From contig NZ_PXYK01000031.1 of assembly GCF_003012745.1 (NCBI RefSeq), positions 1 to 64,000 of the forward strand: a stretch of DNA of 64,000 nucleotides, read 5' to 3'. A program made the position numbers and the translations under genes. Under the pieces are notes generated by a model. That model searched no databases and was not told the DNA's origin. It saw nothing but the letters and a program-made list of their open reading frames with translations. How positions within the stretch are numbered: the stretch's first letter is position 1; every line of letters starts with the position of its first letter. Shown here in pieces: positions 44,701 through 53,596 of the stretch. The DNA comes from Kumtagia ephedrae. Its GTDB lineage: Bacteria > Pseudomonadota > Alphaproteobacteria > Rhizobiales > Rhizobiaceae.

Positions 44701-45887
44701 CACGGCAGTTCCGCGCGCTCCAGATGGAGGAGAAGCCGCTGCAAGACGTTGCGGCAGCGATCGACTTCGGTGAGTTCCAGATATTCGTCCGGCTTGTGCG
44801 CCTGCTCGATGGAACCCGGCCCGCAGACGATGGAGACGATGCCCGCTTTGCTGAAGAGACCTGCCTCGGTGCCGTAGGCCACCTTGCCATGGTCGTTTCG
44901 GCCCACAAGCTGCTTCACGAAGGTGACCGCCGGGTGAACGGCGTCGGTGTCGAACCCGGCAAGCTCGGCGACAGGTTCGATCGTGACGCTGCTCTGCGGC
45001 GAGACCGCCCGCATGCGCGGAAGGATCTCGCGCTCGATGCGCTCTTCGAGGCGGCCGATCAGCTCTCGCGTATCCACCGCGGGCAAGGCGCGAATGTCGA
45101 ACTGGAACGCACATTCGGCAGGAATGATGTTGGCCGCGTTGCCGCCCGCGACCGTGGTGACCGACAGTGTCGAATAGGGCACGTCGTAGCCATCGTCGCG
45201 CAGTCCGCTCACGCGCTGCTCGCGTGCCATCTCGCCGATTATGCAGATGATCTCCGCAGCATATTCGACGGCGTTGACGGCGGCCGGCGCAAGGCTCGAA
45301 TGCGCGGAACGGCCGGAGAGCGCCACGCGGTAGAACCCGGCACCCTTGTGCCCCACGACCACCTGCATCGAGGTGGGTTCGCCGACAATGCAGAGCTTGG
45401 GCTTGACGGGCAAGGCGGCAAGGCGGTCGATCAGGCTCTGCACACCAATACAGCCGAGCTCCTCGTCATAGGAGATGGCGAAGTGAACGGGTGCCTTGAG
45501 GTCGCGGCGGACGAGGAAGGGCACGAAGGCGAGCATGATGCCGACGAAGCCCTTCATGTCGCAGGTGCCGCGCCCGTAAAGTCGGCCGTCCGCCTCGCGC
45601 AAGGTGAAGGAGTCGGAGCTCCAGTCCTGGCCGTCGACCGGCACGACGTCGCTATGGCCGGAAAGGACAACGCCCGGCCGGTTGGCCGGTCCGATGGTCG
45701 CCCAGAGATTTGCCTTCGTGCGCTCCGCATTCCAGACAAGCTCGCTCTCCACACCGTGGCGATCCAGGAAAGCCTTTACATAGGCGATGAGGTCCCGGTT
45801 GGGATCGCGCGAAACGGTGGGGAAGGCGACCAAGTCGCGAATGACCGCCACGCACTCCGCCCGGCTTGGGCCTGCCTGCGCCGGCAT
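44697..45887 (-). CDS. Acetylornithine deacetylase-like M20 deacylase (ArgE family)
   Basis: A 396-residue dizinc enzyme. Metal-binding segments G-H-S-D-V-V-P-V-D, R-G-T-C-D-M-K-G, Y-D-E-E-L-G-C and the late A-H-K-P-D-E-Y are all present, matching acetylornithine deacetylase. It hydrolyses N-acyl amino acids or related amides. It lies between the DUF35 protein and the FAD oxidoreductase and is co-oriented, so it is probably a catabolic deacylase of the TetR-linked island rather than the arginine-biosynthesis enzyme. Confidence 0.88.
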   Translation of the reverse strand: MPAQAGPSRAECVAVIRDLVAFPTVSRDPNRDLIAYVKAFLDRHGVESELVWNAERTKANLWATIGPANRPGVVLSGHSDVVPVDGQDWSSDSFTLREADGRLYGRGTCDMKGFVGIMLAFVPFLVRRDLKAPVHFAISYDEELGCIGVQSLIDRLAALPVKPKLCIVGEPTSMQVVVGHKGAGFYRVALSGRSAHSSLAPAAVNAVEYAAEIICIIGEMAREQRVSGLRDDGYDVPYSTLSVTTVAGGNAANIIPAECAFQFDIRALPAVDTRELIGRLEERIEREILPRMRAVSPQSSVTIEPVAELAGFDTDAVHPAVTFVKQLVGRNDHGKVAYGTEAGLFSKAGIVSIVCGPGSIEQAHKPDEYLELTEVDRCRNVLQRLLLHLERAELPW

Positions 45888-45891
45888 CGCT

Positions 45892-46296
45892 TCAGCTGCC
45901 CGCTGGCCTGAAGATCGGCAGCGGCGGCAGGCCGCCGCGCTCGCGCCAGGCGAGCGTTACCCGGTCACCGATGCGGGCCGGCCCGTCATCGATGTTCGTG
46001 AGCAGTCGCGGCCCTTCGTCGAGTTCCACGAGCGCCAGCACGTAGGGCGGCTCGAGCGCCTCGATGACCGGAATGCGCACTGTGGTCAGCGAATAGACCG
46101 TACCTTTGCCTTTCGCCTCGACCCATTCCAGGGCGTCGCTCTCGCAAGAGAGGCAGAAGGGGCGGGGGTAGAACTGGTGCGACGCGCAGCTCCGGCATTT
46201 CTGGATGATGAGCCGGCGCTCCAGGCAGGCCTTCCAGAATAGCTCCGTGGTCGGGTCGGCAATGCCGAGGTCGGAAAGGGAGGGGGCATCAGTCAC
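45892..46296 (-). CDS. Zinc-ribbon/OB-fold protein (DUF35)
   Basis: A 134-residue protein with a rubredoxin-like zinc ribbon (C-R-S-C, 14 residues, then C-L-S-C) followed by an OB fold. Such proteins pair with SCP2-type thiolases and with ChsH-type enzymes. The GTG at 46296 overlaps the thiolase stop by eight bases, giving tight translational coupling; upstream in-frame ATG at 46368 lies inside the thiolase gene and is rejected. Confidence 0.88.
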   Translation of the reverse strand: MTDAPSLSDLGIADPTTELFWKACLERRLIIQKCRSCASHQFYPRPFCLSCESDALEWVEAKGKGTVYSLTTVRIPVIEALEPPYVLALVELDEGPRLLTNIDDGPARIGDRVTLAWRERGGLPPLPIFRPAGS

Positions 46297-47446
46297 GGGC
46301 AAGCACCACGGTCGAGGCTGTCGAGAATGCAAGGCCGCCCGTGCCGTGGGCGACGGCGATGTGGGCATCCGGCACCTGGCGCTCGCCCGCCTCGCCGCGC
46401 AGCTGGCGGACGGCCTCCACCAGAAGCAGGATGCCGAGCGCGCCGGGATGGCAGTAGGAGAGCCCGCCGCCGGAAGTCATGCTGGGCAATCCGCCGCCCG
46501 GCCTCAAGCGGCCGCCGGCTATGAAGTCCCCCGCCTCGCCCTTTTTGCAGAAGCCGAGATCCTCCAGATAGAGCAGCACGCCATGCGTGAAATTGTCGTA
46601 AGGCTCGAACACGTCGACGTCACCAGGCGAGATGCCGGCCATGCCGAAGGCCTCGTGTCCGGAGACAATTCCAGGAGTCACCGTCAGGTCAGGACATTGC
46701 GCGACATGCCACTGGACGTGGCTCTCGCCGGCGCCCAGGATACGTACCGGCCGCTTGGCCGCGTCGCGCGCCCGGTCCTTGCGGGCGATCACGATCGCCC
46801 CGCCGCCATCGGTGACGAGGCAGCAGTCGAGCTTGCGCAGGGGATCGCTGATCAGGGGCGAGGCCATGACGTCGTCGATCGAAAGCGGATCGCGGCTCCA
46901 GGCTTTGGGGTTGAGCCTCGCCCATTCGCGCGCGGCGACCGCCACCTCCGCCAGGTGTTCCGGCGTGATGCCGTACTGGTGCATGTAGCGTGCCGCGCTC
47001 AACGCATAGTGGCCGATCGGGAAGTGGATGCCGAAGGGGGCCTCGAACTGCGCGGCCAGCGAGCCGTCCATGGCGTCCGCGGCGCGCTTGCGGTTGCGGC
47101 GGCTGCGCTGGCGCGAGGCGTAGCCGACGAGGGCCACATCACAGCGGCCGGCGGCCACCGCCAGCATGGCGTGGTGGACGAAGAACTCGAACGAGGCGCC
47201 GCCCATGTCGGAGGATTCGGCATAGCGCGGGCGGATGCCCAGATACTCGCCGAGCTGCACGGAGCCCTCTTCGCCCATATAGTTGGTGAAGAGGGCGTCC
47301 ACGTCGCGGAACCCCAGCCCCGCCTCCGAAAGGGCCTCGCGCGCAGCGAGCGCCACCATCGAGAACTCGCTCTGGTCGGGAACCTTGCCGAGCGGCGTTT
47401 CGGCTGCACCGACGATGTAGATCGGAGTGTCGGCCAGTCCCGTCAC
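46289..47446 (-). CDS. SCP2-type thiolase/lipid-transfer protein
   Basis: A 385-residue thiolase-superfamily protein starting M-T-G-L-A-D-T-P-I-Y-I-V-G-A-A-E-T-P-L-G-K. The GTG at 47446 is chosen because AGGGGA lies nine bases upstream and the start matches relatives; a GTG at 47527 would add 27 residues. No clear nucleophilic Cys of canonical thiolases is seen; the N-terminal half has S-S-D-M-G-G-A-S-F-E-F, the C-terminal G-G-G-L-S-Y-C-H-P-G-A-L-G. With the DUF35 partner it likely acts as an acyl-CoA thiolase or aldolase (as in steroid side-chain degradation). Divergent from the TetR gene. Confidence 0.85.
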   Translation of the reverse strand: MTGLADTPIYIVGAAETPLGKVPDQSEFSMVALAAREALSEAGLGFRDVDALFTNYMGEEGSVQLGEYLGIRPRYAESSDMGGASFEFFVHHAMLAVAAGRCDVALVGYASRQRSRRNRKRAADAMDGSLAAQFEAPFGIHFPIGHYALSAARYMHQYGITPEHLAEVAVAAREWARLNPKAWSRDPLSIDDVMASPLISDPLRKLDCCLVTDGGGAIVIARKDRARDAAKRPVRILGAGESHVQWHVAQCPDLTVTPGIVSGHEAFGMAGISPGDVDVFEPYDNFTHGVLLYLEDLGFCKKGEAGDFIAGGRLRPGGGLPSMTSGGGLSYCHPGALGILLLVEAVRQLRGEAGERQVPDAHIAVAHGTGGLAFSTASTVVLARD

Positions 47447-47606
47447 GGAAGGCGTTCCCCTGCCGTCCCGCCGCGCGTCCGGGTTGCGATCCTGGCTGAA
47501 AGGAGCAGATGCAAGCGAGTTCTCCACCGGTGCGGCCGCTCACCCGCGACCTCCTCCCGCAGCACCTTTGTGCCGCGACTGGAAACGCGTCGAGAATTGT
47601 ATTAGA

Positions 47607-47626
47607 TGAATATGAAGTCAATATCA
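47607..47626. promoter_or_regulatory. TetR operator candidate O1
   Basis: TGAATATGAAGTCAATATCA, a 20-bp dyad of form TGA-N3-TGA-N2-TCA-N3-TCA, in the divergent region between the thiolase operon and the TetR gene. Matching dyads lie at 48524-48543 and 58871-58890. A looser half site, TTGATATTCA, follows at 47657-47666. Likely site of autoregulation. Confidence 0.7.
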
Positions 47627-47703
47627 ATTATTCGTCCGACCCGGCTTGGTGGTACGTTGATATTCACGACAGCAGGTGCGATACCCAAGCAAGGAGGTCT
47701 TCG

Positions 47704-48420
47704 ATGGCGGTTGCGGCTGAACGGAACGCGAAGGGGACAGCTTTTGTCGAGGGGCGCGAGATCAGGTATGCTGATTACCTCTCCCAGGGGCTGAATTCGA
47801 TTTCCTTCGCGTCCAAGGGCGATCGGACGAGGTATCGTCTCAAGATCGCTGCCGCCAGGGCGCTGGAGGAGATCGGCTACCAGAACCTACGGGTCTCGGA
47901 TATCTGCACCTATGCCAGCGTGGCGCTCGGCACTTTCTACGTCTATTACCGCGACAAGAACGAGATCGCGATGGAGGTCGTGCTCGAGTTCATCGACCAC
48001 CTCTACGAGCGGGCGCGGCAGGTGGGCCGGGGCACCGGCGACTTCGAGGCGATCCACAACACCAACCGCTTCTTCATCGCCGCCTACCAAGCCAATCCGG
48101 GACTGATGCAGTGTCATGTGCAGTTGCAGACGCAACTGCCGGAGTTCCAGGAGCAGTGGCGGCCCCGCCATGCGAAGTGGATCGAGAAGCTCGCCCGCTC
48201 CATCGCCCTCCGCGGCAACTACGGAGAGGACATGCCCGGCTCGGCCATGAAGGTGGCGCGCGTCTTGGAGGGAATGGTGTTCCACTATCTCTACGCCGAG
48301 ATCGTGAGCAGGGAGAACACCCAGGCGGAGAACGGCTTCGACCCCGAGGCCGTCGCCATGATGCTGTCGGTGCTCTGGTACAGGGCCGTCTACTGTAAGG
48401 ACCCTCCAGTTCTGCGCTGA
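47704..48420 (+). CDS. TetR-family transcriptional regulator
   Basis: A 238-residue regulator with an N-terminal extension of about 40 residues, a TetR helix-turn-helix (about 45-90; A-A-A-R-A-L-E-E-I-G-Y, V-S-D-I-C, T-F-Y-V-Y-Y-R-D-K) and a helical ligand domain. The ATG at 47704 has a perfect AAGGAGGT five bases upstream. It lies between two divergently organised catabolic operons and three palindromic sites, so it is the likely repressor; the inducer may be an acyl-CoA or the imported compound. Confidence 0.9.
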   Translation: MAVAAERNAKGTAFVEGREIRYADYLSQGLNSISFASKGDRTRYRLKIAAARALEEIGYQNLRVSDICTYASVALGTFYVYYRDKNEIAMEVVLEFIDHLYERARQVGRGTGDFEAIHNTNRFFIAAYQANPGLMQCHVQLQTQLPEFQEQWRPRHAKWIEKLARSIALRGNYGEDMPGSAMKVARVLEGMVFHYLYAEIVSRENTQAENGFDPEAVAMMLSVLWYRAVYCKDPPVLR

Positions 48421-48523
48421 CCCGACGGGTTTGCGGCCGCTGTGGCAGCGCGCAGCACCCGTTGAGCGGGAACGGACCTCCGCCACGAGCGACCAGGATT
48501 TTTCCGACTGGATGCGACAAAAT

Positions 48524-48543
48524 TGATATTGAAATCATATTCA
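48524..48543. promoter_or_regulatory. TetR operator candidate O2
   Basis: TGATATTGAAATCATATTCA, the same dyad read on the other strand (reverse complement TGAATATGATTTCAATATCA). It overlaps the -35 (TTGAAA, 48529-48534) of a possible promoter with -10 TGTATT at 48552. Controls the SDR/CoA-ligase operon starting at 48713. Confidence 0.7.
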
Positions 48544-48712
48544 TTTTGGTCTGTATTGCAGGAGGAGAACGCGGAGGAGCGCAGGACGCCAAAGGGCGCG
48601 CGCATCTCCACGATCCCGACGGTCGCGAAGGGACGGGCGCGGGTATGGCAGTTAGAGCAAGACGGTTCGGCGGAGCGGAAAGCCGGCGCCAATGTCGCGG
48701 AAAGTGCCGGCC

Positions 48713-49612
48713 ATGAGCGCGCTCGCGCTGGACGGACGCGTAGCGATCGTCACCGGAGCTGGCAGGGGGCTCGGCCGCGCCTACGCGCTTGCCCTCGCCG
48801 CCCACGGCGCGGCGGTCGTCGTCAATGATCTCGGCGGCGACCTCCAGGGGAACGGGATCGATCCGAGCCCGGCACAGGAAGTGGTGGCGGAGATCGAGGC
48901 AACCGGCGGCCGGGCGGTGGTCAGCGGACACGACGTTTCGGATTGGAAGCAGGCCGCCGACCTGGTCGCCCAGGCGATCGACACCTTCGGCGCCCTTCAG
49001 GTGCTCGTCAACAACGCGGGCATCCTGCGCGACCGGCTCTTCGCCAACATGGCGGAGGAGGAGTGGGACGCCGTCATCCGCGTGCATCTCAAGGGCCACG
49101 CCGCCCCCGCGCGCCACGCCATGAATTACTGGCGCAACGAGGCCAAGGCCGGCAGGGGCAAGGCGGGCTCGATTGTGCACACCACGTCTCTCGCGGGTCT
49201 CGTCGGCAATTTCGGCCAGGCCAACTACGCGGCCGCCAAGCTGGCGGTGGTGGGGCTTTCCCGCACGCTGGCCCTGGAGGGCGTGAAATACGGCGTCCGC
49301 TCCAATGCGGTTTCGCCTTCGGCGCGCACGCGCATCGAGACATCGCTGAAGCCGCCGCCGGCGGGGCAGTTTGATGTGTTCGCGCCCGAGAACGTGGCGC
49401 CGCTCATCTGCTGGCTGGCCATGGAGGACTGCCCGGCAACGGGCCAGGTGTTCCAGGCCTATGGCAACCGCGTCGAGGTGATCGCGCCGAGTGCGATTGC
49501 GGTCGACATACGCACGGAAGGCTGCTGGCGCGTGGCGGATCTCTCTCGCGTCCTTGCCGGCAGATTGCCCAGGCAGCCAGGGTTGACCGATTTCGTCGAG
49601 GAGCTTGCGTGA
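48713..49612 (+). CDS. SDR 3-hydroxyacyl-CoA dehydrogenase-like protein
   Basis: A 299-residue SDR of the multifunctional beta-oxidation (HSD17B4/FOX2-like) type: T-G-A-G-R-G-L-G-R-A-Y, D-L-G-G-D-L-Q-G-N-G-I, N-N-A-G-I-L-R-D-R-L and the active site with T-T-S, N-Y-A-A-A-K. Tyr and Lys are intact. It oxidises 3-hydroxyacyl-CoA in side-chain beta-oxidation. ATG at 48713 is preferred over 48692 for its GGAAAG spacing. The first gene after operator O2. Confidence 0.88.
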   Translation: MSALALDGRVAIVTGAGRGLGRAYALALAAHGAAVVVNDLGGDLQGNGIDPSPAQEVVAEIEATGGRAVVSGHDVSDWKQAADLVAQAIDTFGALQVLVNNAGILRDRLFANMAEEEWDAVIRVHLKGHAAPARHAMNYWRNEAKAGRGKAGSIVHTTSLAGLVGNFGQANYAAAKLAVVGLSRTLALEGVKYGVRSNAVSPSARTRIETSLKPPPAGQFDVFAPENVAPLICWLAMEDCPATGQVFQAYGNRVEVIAPSAIAVDIRTEGCWRVADLSRVLAGRLPRQPGLTDFVEELA

Positions 49613-50457
49613 TGGATGTGCTTTCGACCAAACCGTTCGACATCGCTTCCGTGCCGCTCGGCATGTCGCGGGATTCCGAGGAGTTTCGCACGAGCAGCCA
49701 CCGGCTCGCCTCCTTCGCGCGTGCGGTCGACGACACCAATCCCCGGCATCTGGCCGGCGAATACGCCTTGCCCGTCTTCGCTCACATTCCCGTCATGCAG
49801 AGCATGGTGGAAGTGCTTCAGAAAACCGCGTCCGGGCTCATACTGCATGGCGAGCATGACTTCGTCTTCCACCGGCCGATTGTGCCCGGCCAGCGGCTTT
49901 TCACCGTATCGACGCTGATCGGCGCGCGCGGAACGTCGGCCGGAACTGCGGTCGTCATCGGCTCGTATACGCGAGACCACGCCGGCGAGCCTGTCTGCAC
50001 CCAGTACAGCACGTGCCTCTTGCGCGAGGCAGGGGGCCGCGATGCGCGCGGCGAAAAGGCCCCGGAGCGGCCGCATGTGCCGCGGGGCGAGGGCGTTACC
50101 GACACCTACCCCCTCTCACTCGACCAGACGCGGCGCTATGCGGATGCCGCGCGCGACTATTCGGCCTATACCATCGATCCCGAAGCGGCGCAGGCGGCAG
50201 GCTTTCCCGCGCCCATCGTCCACGGGATGTGCACGCTGGCCTTCGCGGCGCGCGCTGTCGTCGACAGCCATTGCGGCGGCGAGAGCAAACGCCTCAGGCG
50301 CCTCGGCTGCCGCTTCGTCCATCCGCTCTATCTCCTCGCCGGGCAGACGCTCCGGGTCGAGCACTGGGCGGGCGAGGGCGGTCTCGCCGGTTTCGAGGCG
50401 AGCGACGCCGAGGGCAATCTCGTCATCAAGAACGGTTATGCGCAGGTGTCCAGATGA
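49612..50457 (+). CDS. Two-hotdog MaoC-like dehydratase/hydratase
   Basis: A 281-residue double hotdog protein resembling FAS1-type dehydratases and MFE-2 hydratases. The first half has an R-P-I-V-P-G-Q-R-L-F strand; the second has D-Y-S-A-Y-T-I-D-P-E-A-A-Q-A-A-G-F, then the conserved I-V-H-G-M-C-T-L-A. Here Asp (of the D/N-x4-H pattern) is replaced in context by Y-S-A-Y. It hydrates enoyl-CoA, linking dehydrogenation to the SDR. It starts at the ATG overlapping the SDR stop. Confidence 0.82.
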   Translation: MDVLSTKPFDIASVPLGMSRDSEEFRTSSHRLASFARAVDDTNPRHLAGEYALPVFAHIPVMQSMVEVLQKTASGLILHGEHDFVFHRPIVPGQRLFTVSTLIGARGTSAGTAVVIGSYTRDHAGEPVCTQYSTCLLREAGGRDARGEKAPERPHVPRGEGVTDTYPLSLDQTRRYADAARDYSAYTIDPEAAQAAGFPAPIVHGMCTLAFAARAVVDSHCGGESKRLRRLGCRFVHPLYLLAGQTLRVEHWAGEGGLAGFEASDAEGNLVIKNGYAQVSR

Positions 50458-52130
50458 GCGAGACCTTGGATCATACCCTCGCCCCTATCGATACCACGGG
50501 CTTCGATCGCCCCGCTCACTGGGTGAAGCACCAGAACGTGGCTGCGGAGTGGAGTGCCGTGCCGCAGCAGACGGTGATCGAGATCGTCACCAACGGTTGC
50601 CTTGAGGACCCCGAACGGCCAATCCTCATCGTCGAGGACGGGCCGGCGATGACGCGGCGGGAATTCCTGTGCCGCTGCCAAGGCTTTGCGGGATATCTCA
50701 AGACATTCCTGAAGCCGGGCGATCGCGTGGTCGTGATGCTCGACAACCGGCTCGAATTCATGATCGCGCTGTTCGGCATCATCGCCAACCGCGCCACGCT
50801 GGTGTCGATCCCGCCCACGGCGCAGGAGTTCGACGCCGGCCACATCGTCAAGGATGCAGCACCCGTGGCAGCCATATTCGGCAAGCCGCAGCAGGCCGTC
50901 ATCAATGCGGTGCGCGGACAGTCTCCGGCGCTGGGGCACATGATCATCGTGGATGGCGACGAGCCCGACGGGCTCGCCTCTTACGAGAACGCGGCCACGC
51001 CTCTCGATTTCAAGAAGGCCGAGTGCCGGCGCGAGGACGTCATCACCGTCTATTACACCTCGGGCACCACGGGCGCGCCCAAAGGCTGCATGCTGCACCA
51101 CGGTTGGTGGCTGCGCGTGATCGACATCGACTTGCGCCTGTTCCGCCGCGGCTGGCAGGACAGGCAGCTCTGCTGCTTGCCCTTCTACTATGCGGACCCG
51201 GCGATCCAGCTCCTGACCTCGCTCGCCTCGCGCGGCACGCTGATCGCCATGCGGCGCTTCTCCGTCTCACGCTTCTGGGACGTCGTGACCACGTACGACG
51301 CCACCGAGATCCTTTCCATCGCCTCCATCCCTGCGCTGCTGCTCAAGGGCGAGCCTGGGCCGGCCGAGCGGGACCACCGCATCCGGCTCGCCATCCATGC
51401 CGGGCTGCCGAAGGAACTGCATCAGGAGATGATCGACCGCTACGGCTTCCACTGGCACAACCAGTATGGCAGCACGGAGGGCGGCATCATGAGCCGCGTG
51501 CCGCACCACCTCGCCGACGAACTGGTCGGCACCGGCACCATGGGCATGGAGCCGCCGGGTGTTTTCATCCGGCTGGTCGACGACAATGACGTGGATGTCG
51601 CGCCGGGAGAAGCGGGCGAGGCGCTGATCGCCGGCCCCGACCTTTATGTCGGCTATCTCAACCGCCCGGAGACCACGGCCGAAGCCAACCGCGGCGGCTG
51701 GTACCATTCGGGCGACGTTGCCCGCCGGGACGAACGGGGTCTGCTCTATTTCGTCGGCCGCAAGAAAGAGATCATCCGCCGTTCCGGCGAGAACATCTCC
51801 GCCGCCGAGGTCGAGGCCGTATTGCGTTCGCATCCGCTGGTGCTGGAGGTCGCGGTGGTGCCCGTGCCCGACCAGCTCCGCGGCGAGGAGGTGAAAGTCT
51901 ACGTGCAGATCAAGGTGGGCAAGACCATGGCGGACCTCCCGCCCGAGGAGATTATCGATTTCTGCAAGGCACGGCTCGCCGCGTTCAAGATCCCGCGCTT
52001 TATCGAATACCGCGAGGAGGATTTCGAGCGCACGCCCTCCATGCGCGTGCTGAAGCAGAGCTTGACCAAGGCGAAGGCGGACCTGCGGTCGGGCGCCTGG
52101 GACCGCGAAACCGGAACGTTCGGAGATTGA
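50454..52130 (+). CDS. Acyl-CoA synthetase (AMP-forming ligase)
   Basis: A 558-residue adenylate-forming enzyme. The P-loop-like Y-Y-T-S-G-T-T-G-A-P-K-G, the A5 Y-G-S-T-E-G-G, A7 W-Y-H-S-G-D-V-A and A8 R-K-K-E-I-I-R-R-S-G-E-N-I-S motifs are complete; the catalytic Lys lies near V-L-K-Q-S-L-T-K. It activates a carboxylic acid (fatty, aromatic or carnitine-like; related to CaiC) to its CoA ester at the start of the pathway. It overlaps the previous stop by four bases. Confidence 0.92.
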   Translation: MSETLDHTLAPIDTTGFDRPAHWVKHQNVAAEWSAVPQQTVIEIVTNGCLEDPERPILIVEDGPAMTRREFLCRCQGFAGYLKTFLKPGDRVVVMLDNRLEFMIALFGIIANRATLVSIPPTAQEFDAGHIVKDAAPVAAIFGKPQQAVINAVRGQSPALGHMIIVDGDEPDGLASYENAATPLDFKKAECRREDVITVYYTSGTTGAPKGCMLHHGWWLRVIDIDLRLFRRGWQDRQLCCLPFYYADPAIQLLTSLASRGTLIAMRRFSVSRFWDVVTTYDATEILSIASIPALLLKGEPGPAERDHRIRLAIHAGLPKELHQEMIDRYGFHWHNQYGSTEGGIMSRVPHHLADELVGTGTMGMEPPGVFIRLVDDNDVDVAPGEAGEALIAGPDLYVGYLNRPETTAEANRGGWYHSGDVARRDERGLLYFVGRKKEIIRRSGENISAAEVEAVLRSHPLVLEVAVVPVPDQLRGEEVKVYVQIKVGKTMADLPPEEIIDFCKARLAAFKIPRFIEYREEDFERTPSMRVLKQSLTKAKADLRSGAWDRETGTFGD

Positions 52131-52132
52131 CC

Positions 52133-53557
52133 ATGGCCACGGTCGGGGGAGCCGGCGGACAGATGAAGCCCTGCGACATCCTCGTCGTCCATGGCTGCGT
52201 GCTGACCATGGACGGGCGGCGCACCATCCTCGCTGACGGTGCGATCGCGATCGAGGGGAGCCGCATCGCCGCCGTGGGCCCGACGCGGGAGATCGAGCCG
52301 GGCTGGAAGCCCCGCCAGCGGATCGACGCTCAAGGCGGGATCGTCCATCCGGGCTTCATCGACGGCCACTACCACGCCGGGCTGCATTTGAGCCGCGGCT
52401 CCATCACCGACAATCCCAACCCGTCGCCCGAGGCCGGCTCCGGTCCAGGCGTCTTCGTCCGCTGGATCAACGCACTCACGGAAGAGGACGAATATGCGAG
52501 CGCTCTGATGGCGGCCTGCGAGCTCGTGCGCAACGGCTTTACCGGCTTCGTCGACGCGGCGACGAGTTTTTGGCCCGACCTCGTGGCCGAAGCGGCGAGT
52601 TCGGTCGGCATACGCTCATCCGTCACCGACTGCATGCTGTGGGACATCGTCGGCGGCGAGCCGATGGCGGCGGAGATTCCGCGGGCCCCGTGCGACGGCG
52701 CCCGTGCCCGGCGGGGGCTGGGCGGTCAGCTCAAGCGCAATCGCGATCCCGACGCGCTGGCGCGCGGCCACGTGGCGCTCTACGGCGTCGGCAGCGCGAC
52801 GGACGAGCTTTTGCGCGAAGCCAAGCGCCTGGCGGACAGCGAAGGCGCCGTCTATCACCAGCACCAGAACCTGATGGTCGCCGACGCCGACTACGATCGC
52901 AAGCGCTTCGGCAAGCCGGCAATGGTCCACTTCGCCGAGGCGGGGCTGATCGGGACGAACAGCGTCTTCACCCATATGAACATCCTGGAGGAGGCGGAGA
53001 TCGAGGCGGTGGCGCAAAGCGGCATGGCACTCGTCTGGCACCCCGGCAACTTCATGTACTATGCCATTTCGCAGACCGGCCGCAGCGCGTTTCCCGCGCT
53101 CCACCGCCGCGGCACGGCCATCGCTTTCGGTACCGATGTGGCCAAAGCCTGGGCCTTTGGCGACCTGGGCTTCATCGCCTACCTCGTCAGCCGCGAATGG
53201 GGCGAGTATCTGCCTTCCGAAGCGATTCTCGAAATGTTTACGCTCGGCGGCGCACGCGCCATCGGGCTCGAGGAGGAAGTGGGCAGCATCGAGCCCGGCA
53301 AGAACGCCGATATCGTCGTGCGCAGCAATGCGCTTCCCGACGCGCAGCCCAATGTCGATCTCGTGCGCCAGCTGGCGCTCGTTTCGCGCACCAAGGGCGT
53401 GGACACGGTGCTGTGCAACGGGGAGATCGTCGTGCGGGGTGGGCGGCTCGTCCGGCTCGACGAGGGCGAGATCTATGCGCGGGCCCGGCGCTCGGCCGCG
53501 AGCACCGCCGCCCGCGCCGGAACGAAACCGAGGAGTGTTTGGCCGGTAGTCACGTGA
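52133..53557 (+). CDS. Amidohydrolase-superfamily deaminase/hydrolase
   Basis: A 474-residue metallo-hydrolase of the cytosine-deaminase/TrzN/atrazine-chlorohydrolase group: metal-binding H-Y-H (D-G-H-Y-H-A-G), H-Q-H, T-H-M-N and the final Asp in F-G-T-D-V-A. It hydrolyses C-N or C-Cl bonds of heterocycles or guanidine/amine compounds. The ATG is three bases after the ligase stop. It suggests that the target of this operon contains a deaminable or hydrolysable nitrogen group. Confidence 0.9.
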   Translation: MATVGGAGGQMKPCDILVVHGCVLTMDGRRTILADGAIAIEGSRIAAVGPTREIEPGWKPRQRIDAQGGIVHPGFIDGHYHAGLHLSRGSITDNPNPSPEAGSGPGVFVRWINALTEEDEYASALMAACELVRNGFTGFVDAATSFWPDLVAEAASSVGIRSSVTDCMLWDIVGGEPMAAEIPRAPCDGARARRGLGGQLKRNRDPDALARGHVALYGVGSATDELLREAKRLADSEGAVYHQHQNLMVADADYDRKRFGKPAMVHFAEAGLIGTNSVFTHMNILEEAEIEAVAQSGMALVWHPGNFMYYAISQTGRSAFPALHRRGTAIAFGTDVAKAWAFGDLGFIAYLVSREWGEYLPSEAILEMFTLGGARAIGLEEEVGSIEPGKNADIVVRSNALPDAQPNVDLVRQLALVSRTKGVDTVLCNGEIVVRGGRLVRLDEGEIYARARRSAASTAARAGTKPRSVWPVVT

Positions 53558-53596
53558 ACTTGTCCTGGGCGCCTGGCTGCCGGAAGAGATGGTCTG